Source: Parapristionchus giblindavisi
Taxonomy: Eukaryota; Nematoda; Chromadorea; Rhabditida; Diplogasteridae
Direction of reading: 5' to 3'
Assembly (NCBI GenBank): GCA_943737045.1
Contig: CALSFV010000205.1
Span: 946,001 to 1,010,000 of the forward strand
Length of the DNA: 64,000 nucleotides
Shown: positions 1 to 9,717 of the stretch, piece by piece
Numbering within the stretch: the stretch's first letter is position 1
Layout: each line of letters opens with the position of its first letter
Made by a program: the position numbers and the translations under genes
Notes under the pieces: generated by a model
What the model saw: only the letters and a program-made list of their open reading frames with translations
The model's database searches: none
What the model was told of the DNA's origin: nothing

Positions 1-465
1 CCATTGTACCGATTTATTTAACTCCTGTATCATTATCAGCTACTGTCGTCCCCACTTGAATCAATGTTTGATCTCACGCATCATTCCATAATATTGTGTT
101 ACTTTCTCTTCACCTCTCTGTTTATCGTTAAAGATTAATAAATTATTATTATTATAATACGCTCATCATACACAACAAAAATGGTCTTCATTTTAAAGGT
201 GTCTATGCATATCTATTGATTCATAACTCTTGTCGCATTTTTGACTCTTTAAACAAATTATAATAACTTTATCTAAAAGCAAATCAACCAAAGTATGCGC
301 AGTCTGTGTCGACACGCTTCTTCCAAAGTTCAGATAGCTTGTGCTCCCAGATGAGCGGACGCTTGGAGGCAAAGCTGTTGGTCAGCCAGATTTCGATTAT
401 TATTATTAGTATATTTACTAACAAGAAGTCGATGACTACGTAGAACAAAATAATGCAAAATTAAT
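1..465. other. Intergenic AT-rich DNA with a mariner-end fragment
   Basis: No coding exon is visible. Bases about 155-390 resemble 2329-2510: both carry an ACGCTCATCATACACAACA stretch, a TTTTAAAGGTGTCT stretch and a GTTGGTCAGCCAGA stretch. The second copy lies at the end of a dead mariner transposase, so this one is probably a detached mariner fragment. That link is an inference. Confidence 0.5.
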
Positions 466-539
466 TGTCGCCAGCAGGGGTCGAACCTGCGACCTTGGGC
501 TTATTAGACCCACGCTCTAACCGACTGAGCTATGGCGGC
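466..539 (-). tRNA. tRNA-Ile (anticodon AAT)
   Basis: A complete cloverleaf reads on the minus strand. It has a 7-bp acceptor stem with one C-A mismatch at the second pair, a GCTC/GAGC D stem, an anticodon stem TGGGT/GCCCA around the loop CTAATAA (anticodon AAT), and a GCAGG/CCTGC T stem around TTCGACC. No intron is present. A and B box promoter sequences are intact. Confidence 0.9.
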
Positions 540-1215
540 CGATGCGTGGACGAATCTGTCAATCAGTCTAGACGGATTTGTTCATCCGTCAACTTTCTAG
601 ACGGGGCTTTAAAAGTTTCAGTAATCGCAATTCTAAAGTACTACAATACACAAAAATAGATAATATGTCATTATGATTTCAAAAAATAAAACGATTTTTA
701 AAATGTTTGATACGGGAATAATAATAATCTAAATCCCAATCTAATCTAAAACCGCTTGAAGCTAACCAATACACACTCTGCAGATGATTGAAAGAGCCGA
801 GTTATTCTCGTCCCTGATTGATCAGTGGGGGTGTACGGTACTGTAACCGTCGGGAATCGCGAACTGATTTTTTCATTCGACCCATGACCCGGGGTTCATG
901 GTTGAAAATGGCAAAAGTCGAAAAATTGATGATGACCCGAGATCAAATACTAGTTGCAAATATATCAACAGTGACCCAACTTTTATCTTTCTGGATACCG
1001 TAACCCGAACTGCCGTAATCGAACTGGGATTTGACGTGAATTTCGCTATAATATAGTAGGGTACGGTAGCTAGATCAGATTTATGATCCGTTGCCGAAAT
1101 GATCGTCCCCCGATCGATTCCGATGCCGACTTCGAACTCTTCGTCCCACGTCATCTTGGACTTGTCTGCTTCAAGCTCGTCAAGGTATTTGCGAAATGTC
1201 AATACTGGTTTCTAT

Positions 1216-1550
1216 TAGGGTGGCGAAAATGACTCATGAATATTCATTTCTATGGCCTAAAATGAGTGGCTCACTTTCCTTGCGATTATTCATTCCAAGT
1301 GACAATTGACCGGTCTCCCCTGCGAATATTCGCTTTTTTGCGAGTCGAAGTGAGTCAAGAAAATTTGGTGAAAGGATGGTGAAAGGACCGGTCTGACTCG
1401 CAATCGACTCGCTTTTTTTGACTCATTCGCATTGACCTCTCCTCTAACAACTCATTCGCAAGAGAGAGCGGTCGTAAATGCCTCTCCCGTGAATACTCAC
1501 TCTAGACCGCGAAAGTGGACGAATAATCATGAATCATTTTCGCCACCCTA
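1216..1550. mobile_element. hAT-like MITE with 8-bp target duplication
   Basis: A 335-bp element starts TAGGGTGGCGA and ends TCGCCACCCTA. It is flanked on both sides by the identical 8-bp sequence GTTTCTAT (1208-1215 and 1551-1558). Termini of this type with an 8-bp duplication are the hallmark of hAT-superfamily elements. No transposase is encoded. The same family is present twice more, at 28941-29619 and its mirror 30674-31352. Confidence 0.9.
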
Positions 1551-1696
1551 GTTTCTATGATAAAATGTGACATATGACAATAACGCTATCATGTAAATTA
1601 CCCTTTTTTGTTGCCATTATTGTTTTCGAAACTGTCCTAGATAATTGAGCATTAACTTCTTCACTTCACGCACTAATCACTCAAGGGTAACCAGTC

Positions 1697-1768
1697 GGGG
1701 GCATAGCTCAGTGGTAGAGCGCTCGCTTAGCATGCGAGAGGGCTGGGGTTCAATTCCCCATGCCTCCA
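1697..1768 (+). tRNA. tRNA-Ala (anticodon AGC)
   Basis: A full cloverleaf starts GGGGGCATAGCTCAG. The anticodon loop is TTAGCAT in a CTCGC/GCGAG stem (anticodon AGC) and the T loop is TTCAATT in a TGGGG/CCCCA stem. It is intronless, with discriminator A. The downstream flank is also related to the flanks of the two minus-strand tRNA-Ala copies at 3298 and 7589, so the duplicated block is larger than the gene. Confidence 0.95.
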
Positions 1769-2235
1769 TAATCTTTTGACAGTTGGATAAGCTTACTGTT
1801 GTCACAGATATGAATTGTTTGGTTATGTTTCACATTCACCACAATTTGATCTTTCTATACTTGCTTTTGATGAAATCCTTGTTCTTCCTGGGAAGGCAGA
1901 CAATAAAAATAAATATTAATTTATTCACATCAAGCAATCACCGCTAGGTGGTTGGTGGTAGGAAGGAGTAAGTCGAAATGATTCATATTCCAAGCATTCA
2001 AAGTATTTATGTTTTTCAAAAAGCAAAAAAAGGGCATTCAGAAAAAAAGAAAATTTCGTAAAATCAAAGACAGAAGACTTTATTTATTCCTCTGATTACC
2101 TCGCATTCCTCCCTCTCATTCGTTGATTGCTATTGTGCTTGCCAAATATACCACATTTTATCCCGACAATTTTCACTTCCCTGGGCTAACAATAAGATTT
2201 TAAAAGTCATCCGTTTTTTTCATAACGATTTTTGA
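1769..2235. other. tRNA flank and AT-rich spacer
   Basis: The first 100 bases match, in inverted orientation, the flank of the tRNA-Ala at 3298-3369 (shared stretches around TTTTGACAGTT and GTTATGTTTCACATTCAC). Nothing coding is seen in the rest. Confidence 0.5.
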
Positions 2236-2237
2236 AC

Positions 2238-2300
2238 CTGTAGCATACGAGGGGGCTGAGGTTCAATTTCTCTTTTTTTTTCGCTTCCATAATATTTTGC
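2238..2300 (+). pseudogene. tRNA-Ala relic
   Basis: The stretch AGCATACGAGGGGGCTGAGG followed by TTCAATTTCTC and then CTTCCATAATATTTTGC reproduces, with substitutions and an inserted T-run, the anticodon arm, T arm, 3' end and immediate downstream flank of the intact tRNA-Ala at 1697. The 5' half is lost. It is a decayed copy of the same duplicated block. Confidence 0.7.
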
Positions 2301-2399
2301 GAATACGATGAACTCACTCAATACCAATACGCTCATCATACACAACAAAAAATGGAATTCCTTTTAAAGGTGTCTGTGAAGTCCGGGTAGCTTGTTGAT

Positions 2400-3055
2400 C
2401 CAGAGCTCCCAGAAGGAGCAGTCGTCCTCACTGGGAGGACGATGTATGTGGGCAGAAACCGAAAAAGTACCGGCAAAGCAGTTGGTCAGCCAGAGTTCGA
2501 CCTCCGCTGATTGTTGAAGTATACTCATCCGAGAGCGCGCTACAAATAGGAAAACAAGCAGTAATCACTAGGAGCCAAGTCGTACGAGTGCGGCAGGTGG
2601 GGACGTCGTGCAACCAAAGTTCAACAGGACCTATTCGGTAGTCTTTGACCACATGGGATCGGTCGATGTCGTGCTGGAAGGCGAGAGTGTACCGCGGCCG
2701 TAATAGTCGAACAGCTCCCAATAAACAAACAAGGCAAACAAGGCTTGTTTGCCTTGTTTGCCCCACTACACAGGCATCTTCTTCTTGGGTGAAGTTCGAA
2801 TTTGGCGATGGAATTAGGCTGCTCATCTCGATCGACCCAGTAATCCCCGTGGACTACGTTGTCGTAAATGATCATTTAAAGTGATGATCCCGTCTATCCA
2901 AGCCGTTGTACGAGCGTGCGAAATTAGATTCAGACACTGGTCCGCACAGTTGAATATCTGCTTGTCAGACAGTCTGTGGGACCAACTTCTGGAACTTGCC
3001 AATACCGCTCCGGATTTTCCAAAAAAAGCAAATCGACCACATATCAGCAATGTAA
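2400..3055 (-). pseudogene. Mariner-type transposase, dead copy
   Basis: Minus-strand translation in shifting frames recovers the order of mariner transposase motifs. First comes a WVPHEL-like segment near 3010. Next, at 2765-2875, is YDNVVHGDYWVDRDEQP followed by KFELHPRRRCLC, matching the family's YDN...W...DE.P...K..LHP.K.MLC block. A YWELFDYYGRGT-like segment follows near 2700. The LPHSYDLAPSDYCLF block (family PPYSPDLAPSDYHLF, containing the third catalytic Asp) lies near 2560-2600. Stops and frameshifts break every frame, and a 35-bp palindrome (2726-2760) sits inside the coding part. The plus-strand ORFs here are shadows. The copy is flanked by two inverted tRNA-Ala genes. Confidence 0.75.
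2726..2760. repeat. Perfect 17-bp palindrome in the mariner relic
   Basis: CAAACAAGGCAAACAAG is followed, after a single G, by its exact reverse complement. It interrupts the transposase reading frame, so it was created or inserted after or during decay. Confidence 0.9.
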
Positions 3056-3297
3056 GTTATATGCATATATTCGAGTATTCGATTTATTCATCAAATTTTT
3101 GGAGCAGTGGTTTGAGTGCGGACTAGAGAACAAAACCTACCGCTGAGCCTTCAAATTTTCTATATTTTTAAGAAGCGTGGAGTGGAGTGTATCAAAAGCT
3201 AGTAAGGAAAGATACAGTTGTAGTGAATGTGAAACATAATCAAACATTTCATATGAGAGACAACAAGCAGTAGGCTTACGGAACTGTCAAAAGATTA

Positions 3298-3369
3298 TGG
3301 AGGCATGGGGAATTGAACCCCAGCCCTCTCGCATGCTAAGCGAGCGCTCTACCACTGAGCTATGCCCCC
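3298..3369 (-). tRNA. tRNA-Ala (anticodon AGC)
   Basis: The 72-nt sequence is identical to the tRNA-Ala at 1697-1768 but on the opposite strand. Stems, AGC anticodon and internal promoter boxes are intact. Its downstream flank (3180-3297) is homologous to that of the other copies, so the two genes are the ends of an imperfect inverted repeat enclosing the mariner relic. Confidence 0.95.
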
Positions 3370-3574
3370 GAGTGCCTACCCCTGAGCAATTAGTGCGTGA
3401 AGTGAAAAGTGAGTAAGAGTGGACTAAACGTCAAACAGGAGTGATTATCTATAGATCTTCCAAAGTCTAACAAATTATTCTTTATTAGTGCAAAAATAAA
3501 AATATTAAAGAAACAATCCATTGGTAAAAACAACACATAATAACAACACTGGTGATGTGACGAGTTTTCATCAT

Positions 3575-3695
3575 TAAAGGGGGCGTAACCTCACTCAATG
3601 GTCTCTTCAACACTCTACGCTCTCTCGTTGCTAGAGAACAGAGAAATAGTGTGCGCAATTAAGAGACCATTGAGAAAGGTATTGGTACCTTTAAA
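3575..3695. mobile_element. MITE, 'TTAAAGGGGG' family, copy 1
   Basis: A roughly 120-bp hairpin-forming element begins TTAAAGGGGGCGTAACCTCA and ends ...GGTACCTTTAA. Its centre reads CTCTCTCGTTGCTAGAGAACAGAG. A close relative lies at 11910-12028, with CTCTCTCGTTGTTAGAGAACAGAG in the centre and CTCCCTTTAA at the end. TTTAA/TTAAA borders suggest a TTAA-type target. Confidence 0.7.
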
Positions 3696-3699
3696 CGAA

Positions 3700-4730
3700 T
3701 TTTGTATTTAAATTTTAAATTATTAATCTATTCTGACTAAAATGAGTCAAAACATAACATTAATTGTATTTTATCTATTCCATTTGTGAATCGATTTCGA
3801 TACATCGAATCCTTTCTTCGGATCACAGTCCGCGACAGTGAACGAGGCCATTTGGTCACAGAATCGATCGGTCGAATCCCATCGAATCAGCGATTCAGGA
3901 TTGTGCTCGCACAGAATTAACTCTTAATAAGAATAGTTTAAACACTTTGGATTACGGTAACTTTCCACTTAGGAGAAAGAAGCCAACAGGAATGATATTT
4001 GCGCAAAGTTTGTTTAAGTATCGAAATTTGTCAGAAAACTTCGGTCTTATTGGTCTAATTTCGGTCTCTCTCTTCAATCGGTCTGATTTCGGTCTTACAG
4101 TGGAAAACGAAATCCTATTCCTTTAATCGTGTCAGGGTATGAAGAGGAAGAGAAGAAAATATTTGCCGTCAGCAGGTCAAAGAAGTTGTGACCTTCTAAC
4201 AGACTGAACTATCTTTGGAGGCATTTTTTAAAAGAAAAGACTACCAGTGTTTCATATCTTGCTATACTAGGGTTTATCTTAATTAATGAGATATCGATTT
4301 AGATATTTATTCTAAAAGAACGAATGTAAAACGAACCGGTAGCCTGAACCGTTATTCCAAGTGTCCTCGATTTTAGTTGAGTTTGGCTATTAATTCGGCC
4401 TTCTAGAGTCGCGTTTAGTGGATTCTAATAAATTATTCAAATCTTTCTATTATCACAATGTCACAATACAGTTTCGAAAACGATTTTCACGCATGCCATA
4501 ATATAAGCAGTTACATATATGTCAAAACAAAAAAGGCAGAAAAAACTCTCCTAGTTTTACACACTCTCTAGCCTCTTTTTTTTGTTTTCGCGGCTTTTGA
4601 ATACTGAATCAGAGAACCTACCTCCATGATTCGGACGAGAGGAACAACGTGAGTGATATCGGGGATTCCGTACAGGTCATACGCGCCGGCTAATGCGGCT
4701 GAAATCAAGAAATACAATCGATATTTTTAA
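3700..4730. other. Intergenic stretch without recognisable genes
   Basis: AT-rich sequence. At 4530-4620 there is a dispersed repeat (AAAAACTCTCCTAG..., CTCTCTAGCCTC...) that recurs at 39840-39910. A degenerate tRNA-like stretch is listed separately. No exon is supported. Confidence 0.4.
4160..4235 (-). pseudogene. Degenerate tRNA-like sequence
   Basis: On the minus strand this reads ...AAAGATAGTTCAGTCTGTTAGAAGG...CTGCTGACGGC, resembling the D arm and 3' half of the tRNA-Ile at 466-539. The anticodon and T stems no longer pair. It is probably a decayed tRNA. Confidence 0.45.
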
Positions 4731-4882
4731 CCTTATTTTATTTATTTATTTATCATACATCGCGAAGATGTTTCAGCAAGTAAAATGTTTCAGCAAGTAA
4801 GACCTTGTAAGGAATCATAATTTGTGCTTGTTGCGATTTTTATGTACTGGAAAAATTCAAGCTTATGTAGCCTGTGCACTAA

Positions 4883-5635
4883 ATCCTGGAACAATGGAGC
4901 AGATTCCGAAATCTCTCTGAATCTAAATGCACTCATCTTCATATTGGTTCATCTCCTCCATCCTATTCAATCAATAATATCATTCTCAATAGTCAATCCC
5001 CTCAACGTGATCTAGGCGTCCAAATTGTCCCCTCTCTCCTCAGAAATGCCTCAATTGATGACCGTACTTGTAAAGCCAAAACTGCCTTATTCACAATGCT
5101 CCGTGCCGTTTCTGTCAATAATCCTGATATTCTAGTCAAATGTTACCGTACTTATGTTCTTCCTCATCTTGATTTCGCTTCTCCTTTCTGGAACCCCTAT
5201 ACTAAGAAAGATAGTCAGAAAATAGAGAAGGTCCAAGAACAATTCACTCGAATTCTATTCTATCGTTGCTATCCATCTCCTTCTTATCCTCTTGGTCTTC
5301 CTTCCTACTCAAATCGTCTGTCTATTCTTGGTCTTCAAGCGCTTTATGAGAGGAGAGTCATCACTGACTTAGTTTTCGCCCGTAGGATTATGAATGGCGA
5401 TACAGTTCTAGATAGAAATAGATTCTTTACATTTAGACCCCTCAGAGATAGATCACATACTTTCGGAATACATGTAGAGTTCACTAGATCAACTCCACGA
5501 TTCAATTGTTTTTCTAGAAGAGTAGCTAGATTATTAAGTGAATTGCCATCTCATGTACATTGCTCACCTAGTTTAAATGTATACAAAAATAGATTATCAC
5601 AATTAGATTTGTCCAAGTTTACCGTTTATCGATAA
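4883..5635 (+). pseudogene. LINE reverse-transcriptase C-terminal remnant
   Basis: An open frame of about 250 codons, ending at TAA 5633-5635, matches the region behind the palm domain of CR1/Jockey-like LINE reverse transcriptases. In order it shows W-x-L-S-E-S-K-C-T-H-L-H-I-G, then the QRDLGVQIVPSL block, then YRTYVLPHLDFASPFWNPY (family YRT.V.P.LEY.SPVW.P), then KIEKVQEQFTR and LGLQALYERRVITDLVF. The catalytic FADD-type palm lies upstream of what remains, so the copy is 5'-truncated, as is usual for LINEs. A stop closes the frame just before 4883. The 3' part reaches about 5895, where short GATTGATTGAT repeats may mark the LINE tail. Confidence 0.85.
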
Positions 5636-5639
5636 TTGT

Positions 5640-6045
5640 ATCAATATCTTCATTAATAGTTGCACATCTATATTTATCCCCTTGTCATAGCATTCATCCC
5701 CTTCTCCCTCTAGAATATCTCTTTAATTCAGCACCACCCATACCCATTAGCAATCTAGCATCTGGTTCTCGGAGCAGAGTCAACCTGGTCACCGAGTCCT
5801 CTTCCTCGGTTAATTCCTCCTACTCTCACTCCCACCATGAGAGAAAGACCAGACGATGACAAGATGAGCCCAGTTTGCCTGATTGATTGATCTCTATATA
5901 TTTCTTACCTTATGCACCCCCCCCCACCCCCTTTTATTCACCATAGTATTTATGAGAGTCATTATCATCGTGTATTATGTTTCACTCGTATTTTCTAATT
6001 GTTTCTCGTTGCGCTCTCGGGCGTAGATAAAATATATATATATAA
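5640..6045. other. LINE 3' tail and short spacer
   Basis: Pyrimidine-rich sequence that includes a C-run at about 5918-5932 (CCCCCCCCCACCCCC). It probably contains the LINE 3' UTR followed by the 3' flank of the minus-strand gene that ends at 6051. Confidence 0.4.
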
Positions 6046-6050
6046 ATCCT

Positions 6051-7068
6051 TCAATCAAAGGCTTTGTGAGGATATCGGGGGTTGGGGTACTGGGGTATAC
6101 TTTTAGCTGTGAATGTGAGATGAAAATTATGGCCACTGGTCTATATTTCAAAGCTAAAAACTCTGATGTAAAAAGGGATTTGTGAGCTATACCTTGCAAG
6201 GACATCAGCCTTTTCTTGAACGGTTTCTCGATGTGTGCGTTAAGACCGGTTGGAGTGGGCTTAACATATTCTAGGGTGAAGTTGACCGGCAACCACCCAC
6301 ATAGTTTGGTCTTTCCGAAATATTCGACGCCATTGCGAGCACTGAAAAGTTTGTGGTTCTTCGACTTAACAAGTTGAAATTTTCTTATTTTGAGCAATTA
6401 TAATACTAGTTTTAATAACATTTCAATCGATCATAACAGATATAAAAAGCCTCTGACACATTGCTCTAACGTAAGTAGAATTTGTAGGAAAAGATCAAAA
6501 ACTGAGTACTCATACACAGTCTTGTATTTTATTCTTAAAGGTTCGCCCTGCTAATTTTACTATAGGCATTGGCAATAATCTCTCGCAGATAAAGGAAGCG
6601 AGAGAGCATTGCCAGAGCGGAGAGTGTCAAATAAGCTCATAGTCTGCCTTTAAGAATGACAAGTAAAGTTTTTTTATGTGCGAAAAATCGCGAAAAAAGA
6701 AACGAAATCAAACAGTGGTGAGATGTCGTATTAAAACAAAGCGTTTTCTCCGATTTTCTGTTCCTGCAAGAAGCTCTCTCGCTTTCTTTGTCTACGAGAG
6801 AGTATTGGCAACGCGGGGAGTAAAATTAGCTTGGGGTGTGGCTTTAAACGGAGTATAGAGTACTCACTTTCTCTTTTGCAAAAACGGATGTTCCTTGAAT
6901 TTTTCCTGATCGTACGTTAGCAGTGATATAATAATGCCCATCTTGTTCTTTGCAATGAAGGTCTGCTTGAAGGCGGGATCCTGATCGATCAACTGAATTT
7001 TAAAATTATATGATATCATTGAAATAACGCCAGACCTCATTTTGCAGACGGTCAATCGCTTCATCCAA
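6051..7068 (-). CDS. Unknown protein, four 3'-terminal exons
   Basis: Four exons join with matching phases, in minus-strand order: 7036-7068, 6868-6992, 6193-6341 and 6051-6106 (stop TGA 6051-6053). Acceptors are TTTCAG-like. Together they encode a C-terminal part of about 120 residues. It starts with a short heptad-like helix (LDEAIDRLQNE), continues with FKQTFIAKNKMGIIISLL and a block starting NGVEYFGKTKLCGWLPVNF, and ends PHKAFD. I do not recognise the family. Upstream, phase-compatible candidates at 9069-9088 (ETRENLQ, extending the heptads) and 9718-9783 (GEKAVIVVRVSAM) may belong to the same gene. If so, intron lengths reach 2 kb and contain a tRNA gene and a small plus-strand gene. Confidence 0.7.
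6539..6660. mobile_element. Hairpin MITE, 'GCTAATTTTA-CTCTCCGC' family
   Basis: An imperfect 120-bp palindrome whose arms carry a TTAAAG...GCTAATTTTA start and CAGAGCGGAGAGT near the end, around a CTCTCGCAGA...GCGAGAGAGC centre. It is one of at least ten copies in this window; others are at 6760-6856 (right half only), 9209-9336, 11240-11330 (decayed), 22852-22950 (partial), 23446-23565, 24160-24280, 24640-24720 (partial), 41450-41557, 46668-46790 and 51805-51925. Confidence 0.75.
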
Positions 7069-7588
7069 CTGAAAATAAAGGTGTTATGTGGCATTGATAA
7101 TTTAAAAAAAAATTTGTATTTTATTAAGTTAAATAAAAGCTGATACTGTTTCCAAAGTAATGAGATTATTGCAAAGATGATCAAGATAATCCACAAAAAT
7201 TATACTCTTTCAGTAATTATAAAATGTAAAATTGCAACCATTTCCACACCCAATGGTTTTGTGCTGTGAGGTCTTTAAACTGTAATAAAATGAACCTCGG
7301 GCGACCCTATTCGTAATACCAAATAGGCATTCCTGTTACTGGGCCAATCCTCGTCTCGAAACGCGGTCGAATTCAAGTGATCGCTAATGCGAGTGAACGC
7401 TGAGGCGACTGTTGCGAGTAGGACAACCCGTAGCATATCTAATTATTGATAATAATATTATTAGTTGTATTGTATTCAATTCCTACGATACTATTAAGGT
7501 CATAGGACAACTCGTGACAAATTGTAGTGAACGCGAAACATAACTGAACAATTCAGAATAGTGAAAACAACAAGCTGCCTAAAGATTA

Positions 7589-7660
7589 TGGAGGCATGGG
7601 GAATTGAACCCCAGCCCTCTCGCATGCTAAGCGAGCGCTCTACCACTGAGCTATGCCCCC
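7589..7660 (-). tRNA. tRNA-Ala (anticodon AGC)
   Basis: Third copy of the same 72-nt tRNA-Ala, identical to those at 1697 and 3298, with about 80 bp of related downstream flank (7500-7588). It lies in the gap between tentative and firm exons of the minus-strand gene. Confidence 0.95.
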
Positions 7661-7845
7661 GACCGGTTGGCAATAAGGTCGCACTATTGTTGACTGACGT
7701 CTGGTTTGTGAGATGATAGTGAGAGATAATGGTGCTGATGTGATAAGGAACGCCCCTCCAGACATGCGGTCTGGATATGGTGTGATATGCGTGGTACAAT
7801 AATAATATATAAGGTCACGTCTGAGGTAGATAAGATGAGGATCAA

Positions 7846-8391
7846 AGAGTGAAAGTTTCGACGGTACTGTCTGGGGAGTGGTTTGATGAACTACGGAATA
7901 ATTGTTCTCGAAGAGAAAATATAGACACAAACAGTTGGAGACGCTTTGGAACATATAAATGATGTCAAGTCCCATCGTTGAAATTGTTGCCACATATCTC
8001 TGACAACACATTTTGAGCAAGTCGCGAGCCATTCTTCTCTAATGGGGATAGCTGCCGCACTTATGAATGACCGGTTAATTTCAAATATTGTTTCTTTGTA
8101 ATTGAGATCGAAGGCGATGAAGTAACAGTTTATTACGAAAAGAACACTTTAGCAAATTTAAATTCGACGTATGAACACTATCGCATGGAGAGAAAGTTCG
8201 GAGATACGGTAACAATCCTCTCTAGTTTTCATAGTCTAGTTATATTTCAGCCAAACAAAGAAGGAATTTGCCGTGTGTTCTTGAAAAGTTATGAAAAAAT
8301 AAACGAAATGAAAAGGAAGGAGGTTTGTAAATCGAGGAGATTGTTGTCTACATTTCTTTTCGCAAATTGTGAACAGCTCACAAGTGATTGA
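7846..8391 (+). CDS. Small unknown gene, 3' exons
   Basis: Three plus-strand exons join in phase 0: 8107-8208, 8251-8322 and 8377-8391 (stop TGA). They encode a charged segment of about 62 residues starting IEGDEVTVYYEKNTL, then PNKEGICRVFLKSYEKINEM, ending KRKELTSD. The acceptor before 8251 is TATATTTCAG and the last intron is only 54 nt. Upstream, 7846-7968 has a protein-like open frame (VSTVLSGEWFDELRNN) that could be an earlier exon, but I cannot join it without meeting its stop. A decayed second copy of that stretch occurs at 8543-8650, suggesting local tandem duplication. Family not recognised. Confidence 0.5.
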
Positions 8392-8693
8392 GCTCAGCCG
8401 CAAATTCCGAGGTTCCCGCAGACGATAGAATAGATTTTTTAGAAAAGGTTTTGATTTTTGAAAATATGATATTTAGAATTGACTTGAATTATCAATAACT
8501 CAAAACAATTCTACGTGATAAGATTAATAAGACGATAATGAAAAGATCAAAGAGTGAAAGTTTCGACGGAACAGTCTGTCTGGCCGAGATCGACTATCAT
8601 AATTGTCCTTGAAGGGAAAAAGAGACGTAAAGAGGAGACACAGTGTTGAATATATCATCATCGTACTGATATGAAATTAGAGTTGGCTATTCG

Positions 8694-8768
8694 GGGTTTG
8701 CGGGCAAGCAACGGCTCGTAAAATCATAGCCGGCGCGTAACCCGAAAGCCGAATAACTAACTCTATTA
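8694..8768. repeat. Small inverted-repeat element
   Basis: GTTGGCTATTCGGGGTTT at the left is mirrored, with one insertion, by AACCCGAAAGCCGAATAACTAAC at the right. This leaves a 35-bp loop. It looks like a miniature MITE; no target duplication was confirmed. Confidence 0.55.
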
Positions 8769-8810
8769 TGAAATATGTATAGGACCAAATTGATCAAGTC
8801 GGCACTAGTT

Positions 8811-9012
8811 CGAATGATACCCGTTGAATAAGGATGATAACCGGAAGCTACCGGATGAGAACTGAGCGTATGAGAACCCACTCAATGAGAACTGCTAGCT
8901 TAAGAACCGAGTGAATGAGAACCCACAGGATGATAACCCACTAACAATAAGTGAGACTTCCGGTTATCATCCAGTCGGTTCTTATTCAATGGTTATCATT
9001 CGACCTAGTGTC
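8811..9012. mobile_element. MITE with CTAGTG-type ends and 8-bp TSD
   Basis: A 202-bp element runs from GGCACTAGTTCGAATGATA to TATCATTCGACCTAGTGTC. It is flanked by ATCAAGTC at 8803-8810 and 9013-9020. Internally it repeats a GATGAGAACC-like decamer several times. The termini and 8-bp duplication fit a non-autonomous hAT-like element. Relatives occur inside both arms of the large inverted duplication (26170-26310 and its mirror). Confidence 0.75.
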
Positions 9013-9208
9013 ATCAAGTCTCATGGTTAAACAGTCGGCAGAGTACCGCATGTATCTTGGAAACTCACCTGCAAATTTTCTCTAGTCTCTTAACTTATGC
9101 AATAGGATCTAACATTAATGATAGGTCTATTCATTCCGCATATAAGCACTCTCTTTGTTATGGAGATCGAGAGCATATGCGGCGATGTGCCTATTGATTG
9201 TCCAAATC

Positions 9209-9336
9209 AACACTCCTTAAAGCTACACCCCAAGCTAATTTTAAACTCTCCGCTCTGGTCACACTCTCTCGCTTTCTTTGTCTACGAGAGAGTATTGCCA
9301 GAGCGGAGAGTAAAATTACCATGGGGTGTGCCTTTA
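9209..9336. mobile_element. Hairpin MITE, best-preserved copy
   Basis: Nearly perfect palindrome. CTTAAAGCTACACCCCAAGC at the left pairs with a GGGGTGTGCCTTTAAG right end, and ACTCTCCGCTCTGG is matched by CCAGAGCGGAGAGT. The loop reads TTTCTTTGTCTACGAG. The ORF reading across it is an artefact. Confidence 0.8.
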
Positions 9337-9717
9337 AGTTCTTCTATACACGATCCGATATCCCAAGGCACTTTGAGGCATAGAAAGTTTGAAAACAGTG
9401 CAGACAATATTTTTATATTATTTCTCAAAGACATACGATTTACGAGCGAACAATAACTGATCAATGACAAAATGCCTATAATATTAAAACAGGCTTTGCT
9501 CTTTGATGTGAAATGAACATGAGGGTGGGTCCTTTTTCTCTGGGGTCTCTGGATATCATTTATTATTTATAATAATGTCTGTTTCTAGACTAGAGAGAGT
9601 GCTTTAGATCATCAAAAGGGCATTTTCATGAATTTATAATGACAAAGGTTTCGGTTGACTCTCACTTTTTATATATTTTTTGTTCGGGATATGGTATTTG
9701 GTTCTGTTCCACTTTAC

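Noticed and set aside
2645..3126. Plus-strand ORFs of 79 and 81 codons
   Set aside because: The minus strand carries the ordered mariner transposase motifs; the plus ORFs are shadows of this relic.
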